64,000 nucleotides of DNA, from contig NZ_JAIMJA010000010.1 in the NCBI RefSeq assembly GCF_021295315.1, positions 62,001 to 126,000 on the forward strand, in the 5' to 3' direction. Below are positions 34,499 to 43,696 of the stretch, piece after piece. The notes beneath the pieces are model-generated. The model saw nothing but the letters and a program-made list of their open reading frames with translations. It searched no databases and had not been told where the DNA came from. The first letter of the stretch is position 1. Every line of letters starts with the position of its first letter. This DNA is from Motilimonas cestriensis (lineage in GTDB: Bacteria; Pseudomonadota; Gammaproteobacteria; Enterobacterales; CBDFNC01). Both the position numbers and the translations under genes were made by a program.

Positions 34499-36241
34499 AT
34501 GTTTTCAGTCGACCAAGTGGTAAGTCAACATTTTCCTCAAATTAGCAATAAACCTTGGCTACGTAAGCCAGTTACTTATTTTTTGCGCCGTTTATTACAC
34601 GAGAAGGAATTTATTGAATTTGGTCAACTGTACCCGCACCTCTCTGGCTTTGATTTTATCGAAAAGGTATTAGACTACTTCGACTTTAGCTATCGCACTA
34701 CCGAACGAGAAATTGAACGGATCCCCGTTGCTGGCAGAGTCGTGATTGTTGCTAACCACCCCATCGGCTCACTTGATGGCTTAGCATTATTGCAATTTAT
34801 CCACCGCATTCGCCCCGATGTTAAAGTCGTTGCCAATGAGCTATTGATGTCGATTAAGCCACTGCAACCCACGCTGCTGCCGGTGAACAACATGAACGGC
34901 TTAACCGTGAAGGAGAACTTGCAAAACATCCATAATCATTTACAACAAGACGGCGCGTTAATTATCTTTCCGGCAGGAGAAGTGTCACGCCTGCGCCCAA
35001 CTGGAATTAAAGACATTAAATGGAATAGCGGTTTTTTACGCATGGCCAGTCGCGCCCAAGCACCTATTCTGCCAATTCATATTCAAGCGCGTAACTCAGC
35101 ACTGTTTTACGGCACGTCAATGCTCTACAAGCCACTAGCAACCTTGCTGCTGGTAAAAGAAATGTTTAAGCAAAATGCCAATACAGTGAAAATGACCGTT
35201 GGCAAGATGGTGCCTTACGACAGCTATCAAGGGGATCAAATATCCACTAGCGCTAAAGTGAAGTTACTGCAAAAGCAAACCTATCGACTCGCTAAAGGCA
35301 AAAATGGCTATTTTAGAACCGAAACCCCGATAGCTCACCCCGAGCCACGAATAGCCTTAAAACAAGCGGTTGAACGCTGTGAAAAGCTAGGTACAACCCC
35401 TGACAACAAGCATATTTATTTATACAAACACAGCGATAGTTCACCAGTATTACGCGAGTTAGGCCGTTTACGTGAAGTTTCATTTCGCGCGGTAGGCGAA
35501 GGCACCGGCACCAAACGCGATATCGACCATTATGACAGTCATTACCTACATTTAATTTTATGGGACGCTGATGAGTTAGAAATTGCGGGCGCCTATCGCT
35601 TTGCCAAAGCGGCAGAAATTATTAAAGCACAGGGCGACGATGGCTTGTACAGTCAATCATTGTTTCATTATGGTGACGTGATGAAACCCTGCCTTGCCCA
35701 AGGCCTTGAGTTAGGACGTAGCTTTGTGCAACCTAAATATTGGGGTCGCCGTAGCTTAGATTACCTTTGGCTGGGCATCGGCGCGTTTATTGCCAAGCAC
35801 CCACAATACCGCTATTTATTCGGCCCGGTCAGTATTAGCGACAGCTTGCCAAAAAATGCGAAAGATTTATTAATCTATTTTTATCAATTATATTTCTCGG
35901 CAGAGCAAGGCATGGCGACCGCCAAAGTACCCTACCAAGTGCCTGAAAATTTATTGACCAGCTTAAGCGTTGAGTTTGTCGGTAATGATTACAAACAAGA
36001 TTTTATTACCCTCAAAGCCGTGCTAGACAATATGGGCACCGCCATTCCAACCTTGTATAAGCAATACAGTGAAGTATGCGATCCCGGCGGCGTGAAATTT
36101 TTAGACTTTGGCGTCGACCCAGATTTCAATAACTGCATTGATGGCTTAGTGTTAGTGGATTTAGCGCAGCTGAAAGCCAACAAACGCCAGCGTTATATCA
36201 ACGCACACTTACCTAAGCCGGTGTCAACAGAACTGAATTGA
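34499..36241 (+). CDS. bifunctional acyltransferase resembling OlsF (ornithine-lipid synthesis)
   Basis: 580 residues with two domains. The N-terminal PlsC-like acyltransferase has NHPIGSLDG (about 82-90) in the HX4D-type position and FPAGEVSRL (about 159-167). The C-terminal half (about 300-480) is an OlsB/hemolysin-like N-acyltransferase: LREVSFRAVGEGTGTKRDIDHYD, AGAYRFAKA, ELGRSFVQPKYWGRRSLDYLW. This PlsC-plus-GNAT-like layout and length match OlsF, which makes the phosphorus-free lipid ornithine lipid. It could still acylate another amine. It stands alone. Confidence 0.78.
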   Translation: MFSVDQVVSQHFPQISNKPWLRKPVTYFLRRLLHEKEFIEFGQLYPHLSGFDFIEKVLDYFDFSYRTTEREIERIPVAGRVVIVANHPIGSLDGLALLQFIHRIRPDVKVVANELLMSIKPLQPTLLPVNNMNGLTVKENLQNIHNHLQQDGALIIFPAGEVSRLRPTGIKDIKWNSGFLRMASRAQAPILPIHIQARNSALFYGTSMLYKPLATLLLVKEMFKQNANTVKMTVGKMVPYDSYQGDQISTSAKVKLLQKQTYRLAKGKNGYFRTETPIAHPEPRIALKQAVERCEKLGTTPDNKHIYLYKHSDSSPVLRELGRLREVSFRAVGEGTGTKRDIDHYDSHYLHLILWDADELEIAGAYRFAKAAEIIKAQGDDGLYSQSLFHYGDVMKPCLAQGLELGRSFVQPKYWGRRSLDYLWLGIGAFIAKHPQYRYLFGPVSISDSLPKNAKDLLIYFYQLYFSAEQGMATAKVPYQVPENLLTSLSVEFVGNDYKQDFITLKAVLDNMGTAIPTLYKQYSEVCDPGGVKFLDFGVDPDFNNCIDGLVLVDLAQLKANKRQRYINAHLPKPVSTELN

Positions 36242-36284
36242 TAATCTATTCCCCGAATGGCATTTACCGCTGTTCGGGGAAACA

Positions 36285-36572
36285 CTATCTATCGCTGTGG
36301 CCTAAATCTCGCTCCGGGAATAGCACATCACGCACCCGCTGCTTCAAAATCTTGGCTTCTGGGAAACCTTCATCCCGCACTCGACACCAAATAAGTTGTT
36401 CATTAACGTAGATTTTAAACTCGCCTTTTTCGGCTGGCGCTAATGCCACTTCACCTAAATCATCAGCAAAGGTAGATAATAACTCTTGCGACATCCAGCT
36501 AGCTCTGAGTAACCAGCGACATAAAGTGCAATAGCGGATCACCACTCTTGGCTTCACGGTGACATCATTCAT
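36285..36572 (-). CDS. SelT/SelW/SelH (Rdx) family thioredoxin-like protein
   Basis: 95 residues. CTLC at 15-18 follows RVVIRY, the redox motif of the family with cysteine in place of selenocysteine. The rest (GEVALAPAEKGEFKIYVNEQLIWCRVRDEGFPEAKILKQRVRDV) matches the compact Rdx fold. Function is thought to be redox-related but unproven. It begins at the base after the folE stop codon, so it is cotranscribed with folE. Confidence 0.85.
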   Translation of the reverse strand: MNDVTVKPRVVIRYCTLCRWLLRASWMSQELLSTFADDLGEVALAPAEKGEFKIYVNEQLIWCRVRDEGFPEAKILKQRVRDVLFPERDLGHSDR

Positions 36573-37226
36573 TTAACGAATACCTTGCAAAAATTCCTGA
36601 CGGGTTTCAGGTTTAGACTTAAAGTTGCCACCCAAGGACGTGGTGCGTGTATGGCTTGACTCATCTTGCACGCCACGCGCTTTAACACAGTAGTGCACTG
36701 CATCGATAGAAACGGCAACATTGTCTGTTTCTAGCAAGGCTTGCAGGGCACATAAAATTTGCTGGGTTAAGCGCTCTTGCACTTGCGGGCGACGGGCAAA
36801 AAAGCGCACGATACGGTTAATTTTAGACAGGCCAATCACTTTCGTTTTCGGTATATACGCCACAGTGGCGCGGCCATCAATCGTGACAAAATGATGTTCG
36901 CATGTACTGGTTAATGAAATGTCAGACACTTGCACCATTTCATCAACCTTCATTTTGTTTTCGATAACGGTGATTTTTGGGAAATTGTCGTAATCTAGGC
37001 CAGAAAATATCTCATCGATATACATTTTTGCAATGCGTCGCGGCGTTTCGGCTAAGCTGTCATCGCTCAAATCCAAGCCCATTAGCTGCATAATTTCGCC
37101 AAAATGTTGCTCTATTTTCTGTTTTTTATCACTATTACTTAACCCATTTTCAACCACTGGGGTTTCTAAACCTCGGCTAATTAACGCATCGCGAACCACT
37201 AACGCCGCTTGGTTTGTGACAGACAT
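36573..37226 (-). CDS. folE: GTP cyclohydrolase I
   Basis: 217 residues (E. coli 222). Zinc ligands are in STCEHHF and the C-terminal [18 protein letters not shown]; the active-site segment is [28 protein letters not shown]. It converts GTP to dihydroneopterin triphosphate, the first step to folate. The product also leads to queuosine in bacteria. It precedes the Rdx-family gene on the same strand. Confidence 0.96.
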   Translation of the reverse strand: MSVTNQAALVVRDALISRGLETPVVENGLSNSDKKQKIEQHFGEIMQLMGLDLSDDSLAETPRRIAKMYIDEIFSGLDYDNFPKITVIENKMKVDEMVQVSDISLTSTCEHHFVTIDGRATVAYIPKTKVIGLSKINRIVRFFARRPQVQERLTQQILCALQALLETDNVAVSIDAVHYCVKARGVQDESSHTRTTSLGGNFKSKPETRQEFLQGIR

Positions 37227-37287
37227 CCATTTTATCCTTTAGCAAATATATCGGCATAAATAGAGGTTTTTTGCCGCAATTGCAACA

Positions 37288-37452
37288 TCAACTGCCCGGT
37301 AATTGGCTAAAAACATCTTCGAGTAGGTTTTCTAAGTACGCTTGTAAATCACGTTTAGATTGATTGCTCTCGACTTTTTCGTCTTCAAAAGATCCAATAA
37401 CATGGGATTTTTCTACCGAATCAGGCAATCGCGGCGCTACTTTAACGGTCAT
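37288..37452 (-). CDS. 54-residue small protein
   Basis: The frame starts ATG at 37452 with GAGGT eight bases upstream and encodes MTVKVAPRLPDSVEKSHVIG and a further 34 mostly helical residues ending LPGS. It is too short for family recognition. It sits upstream of folE on the same strand. The good ribosome-binding site and its filling of an otherwise empty gap support it. Confidence 0.55.
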   Translation of the reverse strand: MTVKVAPRLPDSVEKSHVIGSFEDEKVESNQSKRDLQAYLENLLEDVFSQLPGS

Positions 37453-37585
37453 ACACACTACCTCTAAGGTAAGTATTTACTTAAGTATAGCGAGACATTT
37501 CATTTTTTATTCTGCTTAGGCTTATTCTTGAAGGCGTTCAATAGCATAATGAGTATCTATCAACATAAAACACAAGGAGCTCCAG

Positions 37586-38818
37586 ATGGGATATTGTGAT
37601 TCCCCCGGTCTAAAACCCATAGCTGATGCATTAACGCAAATGCTAGCGGCGGTTGAACCTTGCTGTGAGCAAATCACGCAACCTATCCAATCAGCCATTG
37701 GCTTTACCCTTGCACAAGCGGTTATTTCTCCGATGTTTGTGCCGCCATTTAATAATTCAGCAATGGATGGCTATGCGTTTCGGGCTGCAGACCTTAATGA
37801 TAATACGGAGCTCACTCTAGTAGGAAAGTCATTTGCTGGCGCACCGTTTGAAGGCGAGATCCCTAAAGGTGGCTGTATTCGGATCATGACTGGGGCACCT
37901 TTGCCTGATGATGCCGATAGCGTTGAAATGCAAGAAAATACACAAGTAAATGGCTCATTCATTCAATTTCAAGGCAAGGTTCGCCAAGGACAAAATGTAC
38001 GCTTGCGCGGCGAAGACATCACTAACGGGCAGATCATGTTTGAGGCAGGGCATACCTTACGCAGCCGCGATATTCCCTTACTCGCTTCCCTTGGTATTGC
38101 AAAAGTGAATGTTTACCAACCCCTTAAAGTGGCTATTTTCTCTACTGGTGACGAATTAACAACGGTAGAAAAGCCGCTTAAAACGGGACAAATCTACGAC
38201 AGCAATCGTTATTGCCTTAATGCCATTTTGAGCAAAATGAATGTCGAGGTAATTGATTTTGGCATCATTGCTGATGATCCAGCGCAGCTTAAAGACACGT
38301 TTCTCCAAGCTAACCGACAAGCGGATGTCGTGATCACCAGCGGCGGTGTTTCAGTCGGTGAAGCGGATTACACCAAAGACATACTGGAGCAGTTAGGTGA
38401 AATTGGCTTTTGGAAACTCGCGATCAAACCCGGTAAACCTTTTGCGTTTGGTAAGCTCAGTGACAGCGTCTTTTTTGGTTTACCCGGCAACCCCGTTTCC
38501 GCGTTAGTGACCTTAACGCAACTGGCTCTGCCTACCATGGAAAAAATGGCCGGGGCGAAGCCAACAACAGCCCTGCGCCTACCGGCAATCACTACTCATG
38601 GCTTTAAAAAAGATCCCGGCCGCACTGATTTTCAACGCGGTATTTATCAAGTGAATGCCGCAGGGAAATTAGAAGTGAGCAGCACCGGAGAGCAAGGCTC
38701 TGGTGTGTTCAGTGGCATGAGCCAAGCAAATTGCTTTGTCATATTAGAGCAAGCGCGCGGCAATGTAGCAGCTGGCGAAACCGTTAATATTGAGATATTT
38801 CGCGATTATTTAAACTAA
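37586..38818 (+). CDS. moeA: molybdopterin molybdenumtransferase MoeA
   Basis: 410 residues. Conserved segments are PPFNNSAMDGYAFRA, IMTGAPLPDDADSVEMQE, FSTGDELTT, TSGGVSVGEADYTKDIL and FGLPGNPVSALV. It inserts molybdate into adenylylated molybdopterin. AAGGAG lies before the ATG. It converges with the moaABCDE operon; a short hairpin separates them. No moeB follows. Confidence 0.96.
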   Translation: MGYCDSPGLKPIADALTQMLAAVEPCCEQITQPIQSAIGFTLAQAVISPMFVPPFNNSAMDGYAFRAADLNDNTELTLVGKSFAGAPFEGEIPKGGCIRIMTGAPLPDDADSVEMQENTQVNGSFIQFQGKVRQGQNVRLRGEDITNGQIMFEAGHTLRSRDIPLLASLGIAKVNVYQPLKVAIFSTGDELTTVEKPLKTGQIYDSNRYCLNAILSKMNVEVIDFGIIADDPAQLKDTFLQANRQADVVITSGGVSVGEADYTKDILEQLGEIGFWKLAIKPGKPFAFGKLSDSVFFGLPGNPVSALVTLTQLALPTMEKMAGAKPTTALRLPAITTHGFKKDPGRTDFQRGIYQVNAAGKLEVSSTGEQGSGVFSGMSQANCFVILEQARGNVAAGETVNIEIFRDYLN

Positions 38819-38827
38819 CTTAAACCA

Positions 38828-38849
38828 TTAGGGGCTTTAGAGCCCCTAA
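38828..38849. terminator. hairpin between moeA and moaE
   Basis: TTAGGGGCT-TTAG-AGCCCCTAA is a nine-base-pair stem between the converging genes. No T run follows on either side; probably a weak bidirectional terminator. Confidence 0.55.
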
Positions 38850-38864
38850 CAATATAAATCTAGA

Positions 38865-39311
38865 TTAGCGCTGCCACCGCTTAGCGGCTGCCGTGTCTTT
38901 ATCATTGGCATCAAGCCATAACTCGCCTGACTCGGTGTGTTCTTTTTTCCAAAAAGGCGCCTGAGTTTTTAAATAATCCATGATAAATTCACATGCGGCA
39001 AACGCCTCCCTGCGATGTTGACTACTGACACCAACAAACACAATTTGTTGATTAAGGCCTAAGGTGCCAACGCGGTGGATCAAGGTAACATCAATCAGTT
39101 CCCAGCGCTGCTTGGCTTGCTGCACTATGTTGCGCAAGCTTTTTTCCGTCATGTTTGGGTAGTGCTCTAAATGCAAGGCGGTCACTTTTTTAGCCAAGTT
39201 CATTTCTCGCACCAGGCCAACAAACGTCACAATGGCCCCCGCCTCCGCCTTACTGGCCAATAGCTGGTATTCGTGGTTGATATCGAAGTCTTGGTTTTGT
39301 ACTCGTATCAT
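38865..39311 (-). CDS. moaE: molybdopterin synthase large subunit MoaE
   Basis: 148 residues from the ATG at 39311 (E. coli 150); AAAGGGG lies upstream. The longer frame would add 17 residues with no counterpart in the family. Recognisable features are AGAIVTFVGLVRE, HLEHYPNMTEKSL, RVGTLGLNQQIVFVGVSSQHRREAF and KKEHTESGELWLDAN with catalytic lysines. It pairs with MoaD. Last gene of moaABCDE. Confidence 0.95.
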   Translation of the reverse strand: MIRVQNQDFDINHEYQLLASKAEAGAIVTFVGLVREMNLAKKVTALHLEHYPNMTEKSLRNIVQQAKQRWELIDVTLIHRVGTLGLNQQIVFVGVSSQHRREAFAACEFIMDYLKTQAPFWKKEHTESGELWLDANDKDTAAAKRWQR

Positions 39312-39321
39312 AACGACCCCT

Positions 39322-39570
39322 TTAACCGCCAGTAACAGGTGGGAAAAAGGCAACTTCATCACCCGCTTTAACAGGGCTGGTTAAGCGCGCCATATCATGG
39401 TTGATTGCCACCAATAATGGTCCTTGGCTTAACTCTCCTTTCCAGCTCGGGTGATGACGATATAAGGTCTGCAGTATGTCTTCTACTGTGTTGATGCCTT
39501 TAACATCGAGCTGGATACTTTCAATGCCTAAGCTTTCGCGTAATTTGGCAAAAAACACAACATTAATCAT
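39322..39570 (-). CDS. moaD: molybdopterin synthase sulfur-carrier subunit MoaD
   Basis: 82 residues from the ATG at 39570 (E. coli 81), with AAGGGGA upstream. Ubiquitin-like fold ending in PPVTGG, whose C-terminal glycine becomes a thiocarboxylate. Overlaps the end of moaC by eight bases. Confidence 0.95.
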   Translation of the reverse strand: MINVVFFAKLRESLGIESIQLDVKGINTVEDILQTLYRHHPSWKGELSQGPLLVAINHDMARLTSPVKAGDEVAFFPPVTGG

Positions 39571-40045
39571 ATTTCCCCTTAAAGTGACCTGACTTTCCGC
39601 CCTGCTTTTCAAGCAAGCGCGTTTGCGTGATCACCATATCTTTTTGCACTGCCTTACACATATCATAGATGGTTAACGCCGCAATGGAAGCTGCCGTTAA
39701 TGCTTCCATTTCAACGCCGGTCTTCCCTGATAACTTGCACAAGGCTTGTACCCTGACCCGATTCAGCTCGGGCTCAGGCATAATCTCCACTTCAACTTTG
39801 GTTAGCGCTAAAGGATGGCATAGCGGAATCAGATCCGCGGTTTTCTTCGCCGCCATGATCCCAGCAATACGTGCGGTAGCAAATACATCACCTTTGTGAT
39901 GCTGCCCAGAAAGAATAAGTGCAAGCGTGCTAGCAGACATCTCAATACAGCTTTCAGCGATGGCTTGGCGCTGGGTCACTGATTTCTCCGTGACATCGAC
40001 CATATGCGCATCGCCCTGCTGGTTAATATGGGTAAAATCGTTCAT
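39563..40045 (-). CDS. moaC: cyclic pyranopterin monophosphate synthase MoaC
   Basis: 160 residues from the ATG at 40045; the start [18 protein letters not shown] matches the family start. [13 protein letters not shown] and [24 protein letters not shown] carry active-site residues. It acts after MoaA to make cyclic pyranopterin monophosphate. It lies 16 bases after moaB. Confidence 0.95.
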   Translation of the reverse strand: MNDFTHINQQGDAHMVDVTEKSVTQRQAIAESCIEMSASTLALILSGQHHKGDVFATARIAGIMAAKKTADLIPLCHPLALTKVEVEIMPEPELNRVRVQALCKLSGKTGVEMEALTAASIAALTIYDMCKAVQKDMVITQTRLLEKQGGKSGHFKGKYD

Positions 40046-40061
40046 TAATTCTGTCACCAAA

Positions 40062-40574
40062 CTACACGCCAATATGGGGCATAAAATTACACGGCTTCGA
40101 GCGCGAGTCTAACTGCGCTTCGAGAATCTTGGTCCACGCAGTTTTACAAGCATTAGTCGAGCCTGGCATACAGAAAATAACGGTGCGATTAGCAAACCCG
40201 CCTATTGCACGGCTTTGTATGGTAGAAGTGCCGATTTCCTGATACGAGACATGACGAAATAGCTCACCAAAGCCTTCAATCTGCTTATCAAATAAAATAG
40301 ACACCGCCTCAGGCGTGGTGTCACGCGCAGTAAATCCCGTACCACCAGTAATTAAGATAACGCTGATAGCTTCATCGGCAATCCAGTCAGACACCACGGC
40401 GCGAATTTTATACTTATCATCAATGACAATTTCTTTTGCCATTAAATTATGACCCGCGGCTTTAAGTGCATCGACTAAATATCCACCAGAAGTGTCATTT
40501 TCTTCGGTGCGAGTATCAGACACGGTTAGTACGGCAATATTAGCCGCTTCAAAAGCGTTTTCGGCATGGCTCAT
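40062..40574 (-). CDS. moaB: MoaB/Mog-family molybdenum cofactor protein
   Basis: 170 residues. [36 protein letters not shown] and [14 protein letters not shown] are the conserved molybdopterin-binding motifs. In E. coli MoaB is similar to the adenylyltransferase Mog, though its exact role is less certain. With no separate mog gene in view, it may perform molybdopterin adenylylation here. Confidence 0.93.
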   Translation of the reverse strand: MSHAENAFEAANIAVLTVSDTRTEENDTSGGYLVDALKAAGHNLMAKEIVIDDKYKIRAVVSDWIADEAISVILITGGTGFTARDTTPEAVSILFDKQIEGFGELFRHVSYQEIGTSTIQSRAIGGFANRTVIFCMPGSTNACKTAWTKILEAQLDSRSKPCNFMPHIGV

Positions 40575-40736
40575 GTGTTATTCCTTAATTTAATCACAGC
40601 GTGCTAGCGCTGACTTTATATATGTTTAATCGATTAAGCATATTGGTACTTAATCAAAGCTGTCAGGTTTCAATTATTAGATTGTTAGCGTTCTTCTATT
40701 AACGTTAATAACAACTTAATAAATTGACTAACATGC

Positions 40737-41717
40737 TCAACCACCAATAGCCGCAAAATGCGTTGTTCCACCCAGATCACCTTGCTGCAAAAAGTGGCTG
40801 GCCCGCTTGGTTTTTAGCTGGCTAATTAATCTTTGTTGCAATGCCTCATTTTGCTCAGGGCCTTGCAACAAATCACGTAAATCCGTCCCTTGTTCGCCAA
40901 ATAAGCATAAATGTAAACGCCCCGTAGACGACACCCTCAGGCGATTACAGTTATCACAAAAATGCGCTTCATAAGGCATGATCAAACCAACTTCGCCACT
41001 GTAGTCAGGGTGGCAAAAAACGCGCGCGGGGCCATCGGTAGCTTGACGCACTTTTTCTACCCAACCTTGTGCAATTAATTGCTTCATGATCACCGAGCCT
41101 GGGACATGGTGCGCTTGAAATAAGGCATGATTATCGCCCGTCTGCATTAATTCAATAAATCGCAATTGAATATTGCGCGGTTTTATCCAAGCTAAAAACG
41201 TTTGTAATTCATGAGCATTCAGCCCTTTCATCAGTACGGTATTCACTTTAACTTGGCTAAAGCCTGCGGCAAATGCCGCATCGATACCCGCCATCACTTT
41301 AGTGAGTAAGTTTTCACCGGTAATTTGATAGAACATATTGGCATCTAGGCTATCAATACTGACATTAATGGCATCTAATCCTGCTTTCTTCCAATCTGCG
41401 ACCGATTTCGCCATGCGAAAGCCATTCGTTGTAGTGGCGACTTTTTCGATACCTTGGGTGTTTTTAACCGTTTCAATGATGCCGGTAAAATCCCGGCGCA
41501 GTGAGGGCTCTCCACCGGTAATTCGCACTTTCTTTGTGCCTAGCTGGGCAAAGCTTTGTACTAGGTTGCTAATTTCAGCCAAACTAAGAAACTGTTTTTT
41601 ATGCTCGCGATGGTAGCCATCGGGCAAGCAATAGGTACATTTAAAGTTACAAACATCTGTAACTGACAGCCGTAAGTATTCAAACTTACGCTGAAATTGA
41701 TCAATAAATTGTGACAT
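40737..41717 (-). CDS. moaA: GTP 3',8-cyclase MoaA
   Basis: 326 residues, radical SAM enzyme. The N-terminal cluster motif is CNFKCTYC; the second cluster ligands lie in FCDNCNRLRVSSTGRLHLC; the protein ends with the required GG pair. It converts GTP to 3',8-cyclo-GTP. It is the first moa gene, and a leader resembling the Moco riboswitch lies directly upstream. A 162-base gap separates it from moaB. Confidence 0.97.
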   Translation of the reverse strand: MSQFIDQFQRKFEYLRLSVTDVCNFKCTYCLPDGYHREHKKQFLSLAEISNLVQSFAQLGTKKVRITGGEPSLRRDFTGIIETVKNTQGIEKVATTTNGFRMAKSVADWKKAGLDAINVSIDSLDANMFYQITGENLLTKVMAGIDAAFAAGFSQVKVNTVLMKGLNAHELQTFLAWIKPRNIQLRFIELMQTGDNHALFQAHHVPGSVIMKQLIAQGWVEKVRQATDGPARVFCHPDYSGEVGLIMPYEAHFCDNCNRLRVSSTGRLHLCLFGEQGTDLRDLLQGPEQNEALQQRLISQLKTKRASHFLQQGDLGGTTHFAAIGG

Positions 41718-41835
41718 AAACGCCTTTCCAAATTCGGGAGGCTAAACCATTTCTAATTTAACCCTTCTCAGCATATGGCTGAAGCGGTCCCATCGTCGTA
41801 TCTTCGACTTAGACAAATAAGACTCGGTGTTCATT
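41718..41835 (-). ncRNA. probable Moco (molybdenum-cofactor) riboswitch, moaA leader
   Basis: The minus-strand leader runs CACCGAGTC..., GATGGGACCGC, a CTTCAGC-CATAT-GCTGAGAAG hairpin, a GGTTAAA/TTTAGCC stem, then GCCTCCCGAATTTGGAAAGGCG just before the ATG. The GCCTCCC...GGAAAGGC ending and position in front of moaA match what I know of the Moco RNA motif of gammaproteobacteria. Outer boundaries are approximate. Confidence 0.65.
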
Positions 41836-41935
41836 TATATTTTGGTATATCAGATATTGACGTAAGTTCCCAGCAAGGTGGGATTTAATTCGTTAAAATG
41901 AACCTTATTCCAGCTTGTCTATCTATAAAGTAATA

Positions 41936-43669
41936 ATGAGTATTCGTCAGTTTAACCATTCCGCCACTTCTACTCTACGCCGAGCGCTGGTGTTTATTGT
42001 TAGCTGGTCGCTGTTACAAGGGGGATTAACCTTGAGCATCACAGCGATCCAAGCAAAAAATGCCCACCTGCTCGAACAGGTAAATACGGTTGCCATGCAA
42101 AGTTACCAAATTGGTAACAGGCCACATAAAACAGACCTGACGAATAAGATAAAAATTTCAACGCTTGAAAATGCATTACTCAGCGCGCCGCTGGCAGGCC
42201 TTAATCACTGGTACTATTCTGATCAAGTACTCACAAGCCAGCAGCTTATGGTCTCGCAATGGCAACAAATGCAGTTATCGATAAAAAATGGGGATTGGCA
42301 ATCTTATAATAAACACCTCGCCAGCTTCTCCATTCAGATTGAGAACTTGGTAGATGGATTAAAAGTGCATGCTAATGACCAAACTCAGTGGCTATTTATG
42401 GTGCAGTTTATTTATCTGCTTTGCTTATTTCCTGTTTTCGTCTTTTTGATGTATTGGTTTAGCCAGCAAATTACTCGGCCATTGCAGCATTTAAACCAAG
42501 CCAAGGATTTAATCAGTGATCGACAATTCAATGCCCTGCTCAAGCTCGCAAAAGATTCAAAAAGTAACCAACCCCCACTCTCTCTCCCGCAAGCAGTTAA
42601 AGAAATAACCACTGAGCTTGGGCAGCACTGTCTAGCAATGGAAGAAAAGGTAAAGCAACGAACCCAGGAGCTGGCAAAAGCAAACCAAACCGTCAGCTTT
42701 TTATATAATCTTTCCCAGCAACTTCATGTCGCCAAACTCAGCGAACAAGACTTAATCAGCGCACTCGATCAATTGGTTTATCAACAACTACTAAAATCGG
42801 CTAAACTCAGCTTTGTTAATCAACAAGCGCCTACACATACTGTTGTCAGTACTTCCCAATGGGATGACAACAATAGTGAAGTAATCACCCTAAAAGTCAG
42901 TAACCAACCTGGGAAACAAGTGCTATTGCACGTACAACAAAACGTGCGTGTGGATATGCGAGTATTGCAAAGTTTTGCCTTATTACTCGGACAAGCACTG
43001 GCTCAACAAGATATTATGCTACAAAGCCAGCGCATGGCATTAATGGAAGAAAGAAGCGTGATTGCCCGAGAATTACATGACTCAATTGCGCAATCACTGT
43101 CGTTTTTACGCATTCAATGTACCTTATTAAAACGGCAAATTAACAGCCAGCCGGAACTAAATGTGGCGTTAACCATCACTAGTGAAATAGACCAAGGTGT
43201 TGCTAACGCCTATAAACAATTGCGAGAATTGCTCAGTACTTTTCGCCTTAAGGTAGAGGAAGCTGATTTGCACGCCGCATTAGCGGAAATGCTCGCACAA
43301 CTTAGGCCGCAAACCCAAGCAGACATTGTGCTGCGCTATCTAATCAATGACTATCATTTCAACGCAGGGCAATACATTCATATCCTGCAAATTATTCGAG
43401 AAGCCACGCTCAATAGCATCAAACATGCTAACGCGACCAAAATAACCATTAACTGTGAATATGATGAAACTAACCGTATTTTAATAAAAGTCTGTGATAA
43501 TGGACACGGATCACCAGAAGTAACCGAGAAACAAGACCATTATGGGCTAAACATAATGAAAGAGCGGGCAACCAAACTGCAAGCTCAGCTTATTATTAAT
43601 GCCACTACGGAAGGAACCTGCGTTTTGTTACATTTTCCAACAACTAGCACCGAGAGCGAAGCAAATTAA
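41936..43669 (+). CDS. NarX/NarQ-type nitrate/nitrite sensor histidine kinase
   Basis: 577 residues from the ATG at 41936; a TTG seven codons earlier is in frame. Membrane helices at about 17-38 and 155-175 enclose a periplasmic domain with VAMQSYQIG, resembling the nitrate-binding P-box of NarX/NarQ. HAMP follows, then a coiled-coil/GAF-like region, a HisKA_3 H-box with His381 (ARELHDSIAQSLS), and an ATPase domain (DNGHGS, YGLNIMKERA). It phosphorylates the regulator 27 bases downstream. NarQ rather than NarX cannot be decided. Confidence 0.88.
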   Translation: MSIRQFNHSATSTLRRALVFIVSWSLLQGGLTLSITAIQAKNAHLLEQVNTVAMQSYQIGNRPHKTDLTNKIKISTLENALLSAPLAGLNHWYYSDQVLTSQQLMVSQWQQMQLSIKNGDWQSYNKHLASFSIQIENLVDGLKVHANDQTQWLFMVQFIYLLCLFPVFVFLMYWFSQQITRPLQHLNQAKDLISDRQFNALLKLAKDSKSNQPPLSLPQAVKEITTELGQHCLAMEEKVKQRTQELAKANQTVSFLYNLSQQLHVAKLSEQDLISALDQLVYQQLLKSAKLSFVNQQAPTHTVVSTSQWDDNNSEVITLKVSNQPGKQVLLHVQQNVRVDMRVLQSFALLLGQALAQQDIMLQSQRMALMEERSVIARELHDSIAQSLSFLRIQCTLLKRQINSQPELNVALTITSEIDQGVANAYKQLRELLSTFRLKVEEADLHAALAEMLAQLRPQTQADIVLRYLINDYHFNAGQYIHILQIIREATLNSIKHANATKITINCEYDETNRILIKVCDNGHGSPEVTEKQDHYGLNIMKERATKLQAQLIINATTEGTCVLLHFPTTSTESEAN

Positions 43670-43696
43670 GCTCGCCAAGAAAATACTGAGTATAAA

